Below are positions 58,165 through 64,000 of a stretch of DNA of 64,000 bases, in pieces. The DNA lies in the NCBI RefSeq assembly GCF_002155695.1, contig NZ_MUYJ01000006.1, positions 147,629 to 211,628 on the forward strand, given 5' to 3'. The stretch's first letter is position 1. The number at the start of each line of letters is the position of its first letter. The position numbers were made by a program, and so were the translations under genes. The notes beneath the pieces were generated by a model, which saw only the letters and a list, made by a program, of their open reading frames with translations, searched no databases and had not been told where the DNA came from. The DNA is from Erythrobacter tepidarius. GTDB taxonomy: Bacteria; Pseudomonadota; Alphaproteobacteria; Sphingomonadales; Sphingomonadaceae.

Positions 58165-58389
58165 ATGCTGGAAATGCGCCCCGATTGCGAGGCCTGCGGC
58201 GCGGATCTGCCCGCCGAGGCGCCCGGTGCCTTCATCTGCTCGTTCGAATGCACCTTCTGCGCCCCATGCGCCGAAGCGCTCGATGATCGCTGCCCCAATT
58301 GCGGCGGCGAGCTGATGGATCGCCCGACCCGCGCCAAATCGCTCCACGCGCAATATCCGCCGAGCACCGAGCGCAGGTTCAGGGGCTGA
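58165..58389 (+). CDS. DUF1272-family small zinc-ribbon protein
   Basis: 74 residues rich in cysteine pairs: CEACG, CTFCAPC and CPNCGG, as expected for a zinc-binding DUF1272 protein. AGGAGGG at 7 bases before the ATG. Twelve bases after glmM and before thiD, so co-transcribed. Family function unknown. Confidence 0.9.
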   Translation: MLEMRPDCEACGADLPAEAPGAFICSFECTFCAPCAEALDDRCPNCGGELMDRPTRAKSLHAQYPPSTERRFRG

Positions 58390-58438
58390 AAGCGCGCGCT
58401 CCTTGCAAAAACCATCCCCGCAAGCCGGCGGGCTTGCT

Positions 58439-59272
58439 ATGGCGCTGGCCATGACCACCCGCGCCCCGCCCCGCATCCTTGCCATCGCCGGTTCGGATTC
58501 GTCCGGCGGCGCCGGCATCCAGGCCGATCTCAAGACCATCGCCATGCTCGGCGGCTATGGCATGACCGCGATCACCGCGGTCACCGCGCAGAACACCGTC
58601 GGCGTGCAGGCGATCGCACCGATTGCGGGCGACATGGTGGCCGAGCAGATCGCCTCCTGCGTGGCGGACATCGGGGTCGATGCGGTGAAGATCGGGATGC
58701 TGCACGATGCCGACATCATCGGCCATGTCGCCCGTGCGCTGGTGGGCGTGAAGGCGCCTATCGTGCTCGATCCGGTGATGATCGCGACTTCGGGCGCGGC
58801 GCTGATCGATCCGGCGGCCATCGCGCTCTTGCGCGAGGCGCTCTTCCCGCGCGCGACGCTAATCACGCCCAATCTGCCCGAACTCGGCCATCTCGTCGGT
58901 CGCAGCCTCGAAACCAGCGCACAGATGGTCGAGGCGGCCGAAGAACTTTCGCGCATGACGGGGGCTGCCGTGCTGGCCAAGGGCGGGCACACCTCCGACG
59001 CGCGGATCATCGACGTGCTCTACCTGCCCGGATCGATGGCGGGTGAGGCACAGGCGCTGCATTTCGAGCACGCCCGGATCGACACGCCCCACACCCACGG
59101 CACCGGCTGTACGCTCTCGTCAGCGATCGCGACGCTGCTCGGCCATGGCCAGCGGCTCGAACACGCGGTCCGGCTGGCGCGCCACTTCGTCATTCGCGCG
59201 ATCGAGGCCGCGCCCGGCTTCGGCGCGGGTAACGGCCCGCTCGGGCATCACGCGGTGCGCAGGCGCGATTAG
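58439..59272 (+). CDS. thiD: Bifunctional hydroxymethylpyrimidine kinase/phosphomethylpyrimidine kinase
   Basis: 277 residues of the ribokinase-like family: AIAGSDSSGGAGIQADLKT, GMTAITAVTAQNT, VLDPVMIATSG, LITPNLPE and the catalytic motif HTHGTGCTLSSAIAT. It makes HMP-pyrophosphate for thiamine. The start is between ATGs four codons apart (MALAM/MTTRA). It overlaps the convergent LOG gene by four bases. Operon with glmM. Confidence 0.93.
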   Translation: MALAMTTRAPPRILAIAGSDSSGGAGIQADLKTIAMLGGYGMTAITAVTAQNTVGVQAIAPIAGDMVAEQIASCVADIGVDAVKIGMLHDADIIGHVARALVGVKAPIVLDPVMIATSGAALIDPAAIALLREALFPRATLITPNLPELGHLVGRSLETSAQMVEAAEELSRMTGAAVLAKGGHTSDARIIDVLYLPGSMAGEAQALHFEHARIDTPHTHGTGCTLSSAIATLLGHGQRLEHAVRLARHFVIRAIEAAPGFGAGNGPLGHHAVRRRD

Positions 59273-60144
59273 CCTTCGGGCAGCTCGTAAAAATCGGCGA
59301 TGCAGGCCCAGGCCTCCTCGGCGGTTTCGACCCAGGTGAACAGGTCGAGATCGCCCTTCGAGATCACGCCCTCTTCGGCCAGCGCCTCGAAATCGACCAC
59401 CCGCGTCCAGAATTCCTTGCCGAACAGGATGATCGGGATCGGCTTCATCTTGCCGGTCTGGATCAGGGTGACGAGTTCGAAGAATTCGTCGAAAGTGCCA
59501 AAGCCCCCCGGGAACACCGCCACCGCGCGCGCGCGCAGCAGGAAGTGCATCTTGCGCAGCGCGAAGTAATGGAACTGGAAGGAGAGGTAAGGCGTGACAT
59601 AGGGGTTGGGCGCCTGTTCGTGCGGCAACACGATGTTGAGCCCGATGGATTCGCTGCCCGCATCCGAGGCGCCGCGATTGCCCGCCTCCATGATCGACGG
59701 CCCGCCGCCGGTGGTGACGACGAATTGGCGCAGGCCATTTTCGATCAGCCCCTTTTCGCTGACCAGACGCGCCAGCCTGTAGGCCTCGTCATAATATTTG
59801 GCCTTTGCGGCGAGGCGCTGGGCGACCTTCTGATCATATTCGGTGCCGTTCTTCGCCGCCTCCAGCCGCGCCTCGGCCTGCGCCGGCGAGGGAATGCGCG
59901 CCGAGCCGTACATCACCAGCGTCGAGCCGACCCGCGCCTCGTCGAGCAGCATCTCGGTCTTGAGCAATTCGAGCTGGAAGCGCACCGGGCGCAGCTCGTC
60001 GCGCAGCAGGAAGTCGGTGTCACGGAAGGCGAGCTTGTAGGCGGGATGCGCGGTCTGCGGGGTACGTTCAGGGCCCGCCTCGGCGAAGCGGGTCTCCTCG
60101 CCCGCGCGGTAGAATCTGCGTTTCGTGAGTTCTTTATCAGCCAT
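59269..60144 (-). CDS. LOG-family Rossmann-fold protein (nucleoside 5'-monophosphate phosphoribohydrolase-like)
   Basis: 291 residues, a longer member of the LOG/lysine-decarboxylase-like family: LVMYGSARIPS, VTTGGGPSIMEAGNRGA, and the signature FPGGFGTFDEFFELVTLIQTGK containing PGGxGTxxE. LOG enzymes cleave ribose-5-phosphate from cytokinin-like or ordinary nucleotides. The N-terminal 75 residues are an extension beyond the core. It ends four bases within the convergent thiD. Real substrate unknown. Mobile DNA begins right behind its start. Confidence 0.88.
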   Translation of the reverse strand: MADKELTKRRFYRAGEETRFAEAGPERTPQTAHPAYKLAFRDTDFLLRDELRPVRFQLELLKTEMLLDEARVGSTLVMYGSARIPSPAQAEARLEAAKNGTEYDQKVAQRLAAKAKYYDEAYRLARLVSEKGLIENGLRQFVVTTGGGPSIMEAGNRGASDAGSESIGLNIVLPHEQAPNPYVTPYLSFQFHYFALRKMHFLLRARAVAVFPGGFGTFDEFFELVTLIQTGKMKPIPIILFGKEFWTRVVDFEALAEEGVISKGDLDLFTWVETAEEAWACIADFYELPEG

Positions 60145-60249
60145 CGTCAGGCCTCTAGGCGCGCGCGCACAGGCCGACAAGCGGTTTGCATCAGGCACGC
60201 TGCCCTGCCCCTGACAACCGGGCCATTTCCGGCCAGACCTGCGACTCGT

Positions 60250-60505
60250 GCCGCGGCGCGCCCGATGCAGGTGCAGCTGGGTTTGACGGCGACGAGGCTG
60301 TTTTCGGGGCACTTGGGTAAGGGGGCGGCGATGCCCCGGAAGCGCGTGATGCAGTTGAAGAAGCGCGCGATGAGATTGCGCTGCCGGTAGCGCCAGCCCG
60401 AAAGGGCAAATCTTTGCCTGCGGTTGGCGCGCGACAGTCGGCCAGCAGCTTGGCGCCATCGGACAGGGCATCGGGCACGGCCCCGGCTTTCTCGCCGTCA
60501 TGGAT
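60250..60505 (-). pseudogene. Decayed IS5-type transposase tail (minus strand)
   Basis: Two fragments in different frames: GEKAGAVPDALSDGAKLLAD, and RNLIARFFNCITRFRGIAA followed by PLPKCPENSLVAVKP. They match the C-terminal wording of IS5-like transposases (DRG.D, RNxIERFF..I..FRxIATRYDK.PENFLAAVKL). Frameshifts separate them and no start or N-terminal half is present. Confidence 0.6.
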
Positions 60506-60540
60506 CTGGCCGCCGGCTAGGCACGGGGCGAGGGTGCGAC

Positions 60541-60680
60541 CATCATCGTCACAAGGTCGAGAACATGTTCGGATAGGCAAGGGACTGGCGGCGCATCCAC
60601 ACCCGCTCCGACCCTCGCGCTCGCACCATCATGTCCGCCATCTGCATCGCTGCAAGCGTCATCTTCTGGCTGGCGCAACG
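60541..60680 (+). pseudogene. Second decayed IS5-type transposase tail (plus strand)
   Basis: HHRHKVENMFG, an in-frame TAG, then ARDWRRIHTRSDPRARTIMS and AICIAASVIFWLAQ. This is the end wording of IS5-family transposases (RHKIENMFGRLKDWRRI..RYDRCAHTFFSAIxxAATVIFWL). The stop codon and substitutions show decay. Lies back to back with the minus-strand remnant, so two separate insertions decayed here. Confidence 0.6.
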
Positions 60681-60773
60681 GGTCCTGGCCCGGAGCAGCG
60701 GACGAGGCGGCTCACCGCGCGGCAGGGCTTATGCTAAAATTTGTTTTAATTTCAAGGATTTAGAGGGAAACTG

Positions 60774-60800
60774 GTTCCTCAGCGCCATGAGGCCGAATGG
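60774..60800 (+). repeat. Copy of the element's right-end sequence just outside its left end
   Basis: The stretch TTCCTCAGCGCCAT plus CCGAA matches the right end of the element in the same direction, differing in the four bases between them. It ends three bases before the left inverted repeat. It may be the end of an older related insertion, or half of a hairpin with the left repeat (GTTCCTCAGCG and CGCTGAGGAAC). Confidence 0.65.
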
Positions 60801-60803
60801 CTG

Positions 60804-60831
60804 CGGTATTATGACGCTGAGGAACTAACTC
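60804..60831 (+). repeat. Left terminal inverted repeat of the IS1595-type element
   Basis: 28-bp copy oriented inward from CGGTATTATG. Matches the reverse complement of the right repeat at 27 of 28 positions. Confidence 0.85.
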
Positions 60832-60914
60832 ATCCATAAGTAACTGATTCTTCGATTAAATCAGATGAAGATAGTGCTGGGTTTTCTCTAGACGTCGTGA
60901 GCCTTTGGGAGGCA

Positions 60915-61745
60915 TCAAATTCCTGGGCCGCGGTTCCTGTGGAGGAATGCGAGTTGCTCCGGTGTCAGTGCAGAGGACTGTTGCCTCTCTCTGCCCTCTT
61001 TGCCTTCTCGTAGAACCTCTATGTATTCCTGCATGTTCTTGATCAGCCTGAGATGCATGAACTCTTGGAAAGCCGGGGCTTGAGCATCGCCGTTGATCTG
61101 AGCCTCACGTATCGTTGAAAGGTATTCGCTCCGCTGCTCGGGGCCGATCGTGACGGGAACATAGCCTCCCCTTAGCAGAATCATATTCATAAGGAGACGT
61201 GCCGTGCGTCCGTTCCCATCATCAAATGGATGAATCGACACCAGCCGATGGTGGAAGCTAAACGCTTCAGCGGGAGTGTTCGACGAAGATGACAGTTCGC
61301 GCCCTAAATTCTCCATCAAAGTTGGGATCTTTAACGGATTGGGAAAGATTACATCCGATCCGTAGATCCGGCGCGCTGACTGGCTATACATTCCCGCAAT
61401 TTCCTTGCGGCTGCTAGCCACGATGCGGCGGTGGAGCTCCAAGATGGTCTTTTCGCCGATTGGATTATCAGAGGATGCCACGCTTCGCATCCATACCAAG
61501 GCGTCATAATGATCCTTGGCTTCCAGATGCTCATCGAGCTTTTTGCCGCCGACTGTTATGCCATGTTGAATCAGCTCTGAAGTTTGATCAAGAGTAAGAG
61601 TATTACCTTCGATTGCGTTAGAAGTGTAAGTAAGCTCGATATCCTTCAAGAGTTGCTGATCGTCTGTCAGAAACTCTTTGCGGTCACCTTTGAGGGAGTT
61701 GAGCTCATCCTTCAGAAGAGCGATCTGATTTTGAAGTTTTTCCAT
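60915..61745 (-). CDS. Class II Fic-family AMPylase-like protein (passenger)
   Basis: 276 residues. The Fic core motif HPFDDGNGR (residues 172-180) with the following TARLLMN matches HPFxxGNGR, the catalytic loop transferring AMP from ATP to target hydroxyls. An N-terminal inhibitory motif SNAIEGN (S42, E46, G47) fits the [S/T]xxxE[G/N] of class II Fic proteins, where the glutamate blocks the ATP gamma-phosphate. The N-terminus begins with a likely coiled coil (KLQNQIALLKDELNSLKGDRKE). TAGGAGC lies before the ATG. Target unknown. It lies within the element, in the same direction as the HTH gene behind it. Confidence 0.9.
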   Translation of the reverse strand: MEKLQNQIALLKDELNSLKGDRKEFLTDDQQLLKDIELTYTSNAIEGNTLTLDQTSELIQHGITVGGKKLDEHLEAKDHYDALVWMRSVASSDNPIGEKTILELHRRIVASSRKEIAGMYSQSARRIYGSDVIFPNPLKIPTLMENLGRELSSSSNTPAEAFSFHHRLVSIHPFDDGNGRTARLLMNMILLRGGYVPVTIGPEQRSEYLSTIREAQINGDAQAPAFQEFMHLRLIKNMQEYIEVLREGKEGRERQQSSALTPEQLAFLHRNRGPGI

Positions 61746-61849
61746 CAAATGCTCCTACATTCAAATTTAGCGTGTTGAGCGATATATATATCATTATAGT
61801 GATTATTTTGCCATGGAGAATAGCAGCCCTATTGGAATGCAATGGAATT

Positions 61850-62149
61850 CTAGATGGAGGTCGGCGGCGCCTTCTTTGCCAAGGACTGCGCGCCGTGCTT
61901 GCCGGCACCGTCTTCAAGATTCTTGGGGAGATGGATCCACTCTGCCCCGAGCACGTGAAGGCATTGCATTAGGAACACAGCAGTGAACCTGCCCCGGCTG
62001 ACCTTGTTGCGCAGGTTGAGCTCGTTGTCCTCGACGCCAATCGCCGACAGGCGCTCTGCCAGAGCGGCATAGGATACGCCTTTGCTCATCATGGCACCCC
62101 GCAGGGTGTTCTTTGACAGCTCTTCCCAGATCTTCTCGTCACTCGACAC
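61850..62149 (-). CDS. DUF6471-like HTH protein (passenger)
   Basis: 99 residues from a GTG with GGAG 8 bases upstream (MSSDEKIWEEL). The body MSKGVSYAALAERLSAIGVEDNELNLRNKVSRGRFTAVFLMQCL (landmarks SYAALAERLSAIGVEDNE and KVSRGRFTAVFL) is the helix-turn-helix wording of DUF6471. Another in-frame start 19 codons earlier would need TTG. It is upstream of fic on the same strand, 104 bp apart, and could regulate fic and the divergent transposase. No experimental role known to me. Confidence 0.75.
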   Translation of the reverse strand: MSSDEKIWEELSKNTLRGAMMSKGVSYAALAERLSAIGVEDNELNLRNKVSRGRFTAVFLMQCLHVLGAEWIHLPKNLEDGAGKHGAQSLAKKAPPTSI

Positions 62150-62278
62150 TCTGCGCACTCCAAGCTGACTCTCTGCCTCTTGTAGGAGAGCCGACCAGAA
62201 TCGCAAAGGACGCCGTCACGCAAAACGATGGCGGGCATCATCAAATTTGGATATTTCCACTGGACAAATGATTAACAT

Positions 62279-62307
62279 CATCATATGTGATGACGTAGAG
62301 CATCACA
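62279..62307. promoter_or_regulatory. Overlapping inverted repeats before the transposase
   Basis: CATCA-TATG-TGATG and TGTGATG-8 nt-CATCACA overlap in the gap between the HTH gene and the transposase, ending five bases before the transposase ATG. CATCA units recur upstream. This is a good operator candidate for the neighbouring HTH protein. Confidence 0.5.
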
Positions 62308-62311
62308 TTTC

Positions 62312-63391
62312 ATGGCGCAGCACTTTCTCCTTTCTCCACAGGCGCGATCGGTCAGTATCCTGTCCGTTGCCTCGATGTCGGAGAAGCGCGCCTACGCCAA
62401 GCTCAAGCGGATCATGTGGGATGCGAATGGCGGCAAGCCGATCTGCCCTCACTGCGGCGGCCTCGATCACTGGGAACTCGAAGATGACAGGAAGTGGCGC
62501 TGTAAGGGATGCCGCAAGTCCTTTTCGCTCACGAGCGAGACCATTTTCAAAGATCGCAAGCTCTCCTTCCGCAAGATCCTGGCGGCCTGCGTAATCTTCG
62601 CGAATGGTGTGATGGGCGTGTCAGCCTGTCGGCTCTCTCGCGAGCTGGACATCAGCTACAAATCCGCCTGGGTGCTTTTGCAGAAGGTCAGAGACGCTCT
62701 GGGTCAGAACGAGGAAACGGCTCAGCTTGCGGGTGTCGTAGAGATCGATGGCGCGGTGTTTGGCGGCAGCATGCCGAGGCTCCCGAACAGCAAGAAATTG
62801 TGGGAGGAGTTCAAGAGGAAAAACAAGGCGGCGGCCAAGAAGCGGCAGAAGCTCATCGTCGTCATGCGCGAGAGGGATGACCCGGAGACCGGCAAGACCG
62901 GCAAACTGCGCACGTTCCTGCTCCCGAAGGAGGGAGACGCAATCCCGATCGCTCGCGACATCCTCCTGCCAGATACGATCGTCCACGCTGATATGAGCCC
63001 TCAATGGGAGCCGCTTCAGCTGCTGTTCGAGACCAAGCGGATCAACCATTCGGAGCATTTCTCGCACGATGGTGCCTGCACCAACATGGCGGAGAGCTTC
63101 TTCGAGCGGATGCGCAGCGCTGAGCGCGGCGTCCACAAACATATCTCGGGAGCGCATTTGCACCGCTACGCGATGGAACTTGCCTGGAAGGAACAGAACC
63201 GGCGTGTCTCGAATGGCGAACAGGCTGCCATGATGATTAGCGCAGTCGGAAAGGCCCCACCTTCGAAGACGCTTGTTGGCTACTGGCAGGGACGCAAGGG
63301 CAAGCCTTCAGGCAATGGCAATTCGTCAGGACCAGCAAACGACCAGGATGACGATGCGATCGCATACCTCACTGGCCGGACGGCGGTGTAG
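62312..63391 (+). CDS. IS1595/ISXO2-family transposase
   Basis: 359 residues. A zinc ribbon opens it (CPHC at 45-48, CKGC at 64-67). An ISXO2-like DDE domain follows: VEIDGAVFGG with D146, IVHADMSPQW with D227, and HSEHFSHDGACTNMAESFFERM with N258/E261, then RGVHKHISGAHLHRYAMELAWKEQN, as in IS1595 transposases (landmark KHISGAHLHRYAMEL). Length and motifs look intact, so the element is probably active or recently so. Starts just after the inverted repeats; the end overlaps the convergent coiled-coil gene by 23 bp. Confidence 0.93.
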   Translation: MAQHFLLSPQARSVSILSVASMSEKRAYAKLKRIMWDANGGKPICPHCGGLDHWELEDDRKWRCKGCRKSFSLTSETIFKDRKLSFRKILAACVIFANGVMGVSACRLSRELDISYKSAWVLLQKVRDALGQNEETAQLAGVVEIDGAVFGGSMPRLPNSKKLWEEFKRKNKAAAKKRQKLIVVMRERDDPETGKTGKLRTFLLPKEGDAIPIARDILLPDTIVHADMSPQWEPLQLLFETKRINHSEHFSHDGACTNMAESFFERMRSAERGVHKHISGAHLHRYAMELAWKEQNRRVSNGEQAAMMISAVGKAPPSKTLVGYWQGRKGKPSGNGNSSGPANDQDDDAIAYLTGRTAV

Positions 63392-63881
63392 GCCGGCCAT
63401 CCTGAATGATGAACCAGGTTCGGCTGTATCGCTCACCATGGTGATCGACATACTCGCCCTTCTTGGTTTTCAGGCTTGCATCGACCGCGATCTTGACCTG
63501 ATCGACCAGCATTCGATCCGAAGGATCAAGACCCTTTTCTGCAACCACCAGCTCCGAAATCTCCCTCGACCCCATCGGCCGAGCTTCTCGCCGCATGACG
63601 TCGAATGCCATGCGCGTCACTTCACCTGGCTTGAAAGGTAGCTTCATCGCGTTCCTGCGGCTCGGCCGGACCGATTCCGGCCGCCAGTGTGGAGCGATTT
63701 CCTTCATGATCACCTTGGTGCTCGCGAGAAGGGCTTCGACCGTCTCAAGCCGCTCGCGCTTATCGCCCAGCGCCTCATAGGCTGCCGTCACATCTGCGAT
63801 GTGCTTTTCGAGATCCTTCTGCTCGCCAAGCCAGTCGGCGAACTTTCGCTGAAGGTTTTCTTTGAGATTTGTCAGACCCAT
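63369..63881 (-). CDS. Coiled-coil plus winged-helix-like protein (passenger)
   Basis: 170 residues. Residues 1-60 are a heptad-like coiled coil (LKENLQRKFADWLGEQKDLEKHIADVTAAYEALGDKRERLETVEALL, landmarks EKHIADVTAAYEALGDK and RERLETVEALL). The second half resembles a small winged helix (MAFDVMRREARPMGSREISELV, LVDQVKIAVDASLKTKKGEYVD, YSRTWFI). No family recognised. It converges on the transposase, overlapping its last 23 bp, and ends about 90 bp from the right terminal repeat. It could bind the element ends or DNA, but nothing shows that. Confidence 0.6.
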   Translation of the reverse strand: MGLTNLKENLQRKFADWLGEQKDLEKHIADVTAAYEALGDKRERLETVEALLASTKVIMKEIAPHWRPESVRPSRRNAMKLPFKPGEVTRMAFDVMRREARPMGSREISELVVAEKGLDPSDRMLVDQVKIAVDASLKTKKGEYVDHHGERYSRTWFIIQDGRPTPPSGQ

Positions 63882-63970
63882 AGCCCGAGCTTAGGCGCCT
63901 AGTGTTTCCCGGATCAATCGTCCGGCCTCAGGAAAACTCCACAGATCATAGGTTCTTGTGGAAACAGGCA

Positions 63971-63998
63971 GAGTTAGTTCCTCAGCGCCATAATACCG
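63971..63998 (-). repeat. Right terminal inverted repeat of the IS1595-type element
   Basis: 28 bp, the inverted copy of the left repeat with one difference. The 90 bp between it and the coiled-coil gene shows no gene. Confidence 0.85.
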
Positions 63999-64000
63999 AA

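Larger units (their letters stand above)
60804..63998. mobile_element. IS1595-family transposon with passenger genes, about 3.2 kb
   Basis: Bounded by inverted repeats 60804-60831 and 63971-63998, 28 bp with one mismatch at position 11 (reading CGGTATTATG, then A or G, then CGCTGAGGAACTAACTC). It contains an IS1595/ISXO2-type transposase, a Fic protein, a DUF6471-like HTH protein and a coiled-coil protein. Both ends look intact. The window ends two bases past the right repeat, so the expected target duplication cannot be checked. AT content is visibly higher than the surrounding chromosome in the Fic end. Confidence 0.8.

Overview
This window is high-GC, gene-dense chromosomal DNA of an alphaproteobacterium, most likely a sphingomonad close to the Erythrobacteraceae. 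The evidence is the set of genes: a PhyR/NepR/EcfG general stress response module, a large 180-kDa-type NAD-glutamate dehydrogenase, class I polyhydroxyalkanoate (PHA) synthase with phasin, CYP153-type P450, TonB receptor, glmM-thiD linkage and alphaproteobacterial ClpS. Species cannot be named from sequence reading alone. Most of the window is ordinary core and catabolic chromosome; the last 4 kb is mobile DNA.

Layout. 1-3.6 kb: truncated periplasmic amidohydrolase, POT peptide transporter, small GntR regulator, ihfB. 3.9-11.4 kb: tRNA-Leu(UAA), PilZ protein, exported MsrB, CYP153-like P450, an ABC exporter pair, queG and a ferredoxin-reductase-like flavoprotein that could serve the P450s. 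11.5-19 kb: NAD-glutamate dehydrogenase, then a hydrolase-TPR-flavin monooxygenase operon. 19-31.7 kb: phoD, a threonine-codon-rich leader peptide followed by thrS, a TSUP permease, agmatine deiminase with a small membrane ORF, an M28 peptidase, the glnE-bcp-DUF455 operon and an M23 peptidase with a strong terminator.

31.8-41.8 kb: acyl-CoA synthetase translationally coupled to a second P450, tRNA-Thr(CGU) and tRNA-Cys(GCA), a thioesterase, a TonB receptor broken by a 7-bp tandem duplication, a DUF2946-like protein, a crotonase, a frameshifted stand-alone winged-helix protein, and alaC. 41.9-44.9 kb is the PHA locus: phaC, a 12-bp-arm palindrome overlapping a promoter, and a phasin with a histone-like Lys/Ala/Pro extension. 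44.9-50.9 kb: clpS, DUF427, lptF-lptG, a fatty acid desaturase, a GNAT-like protein.

51-54.7 kb is the general stress response island: phyR (+), an HWE histidine kinase with a CHASE-type sensor (-), nepR-ecfG (+), with EcfG-type promoter matches before phyR and the kinase. 54.7-60.1 kb: Fe/Mn-SOD, a dicarboxylate/cation symporter, the glmM-DUF1272-thiD operon, and a LOG-family protein.

60.2-64 kb is a mobile region. Two decayed IS5-type transposase tails point in opposite directions. Next to them is an apparently intact element of about 3.2 kb with 28-bp terminal inverted repeats (one mismatch). It carries an IS1595/ISXO2-type transposase and three passengers: a class II Fic protein, a DUF6471-like HTH protein, and a coiled-coil plus putative winged-helix protein. 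This element is the best candidate for something unusual here. The thrS leader peptide and the two-part phasin are the most interesting core-genome observations.
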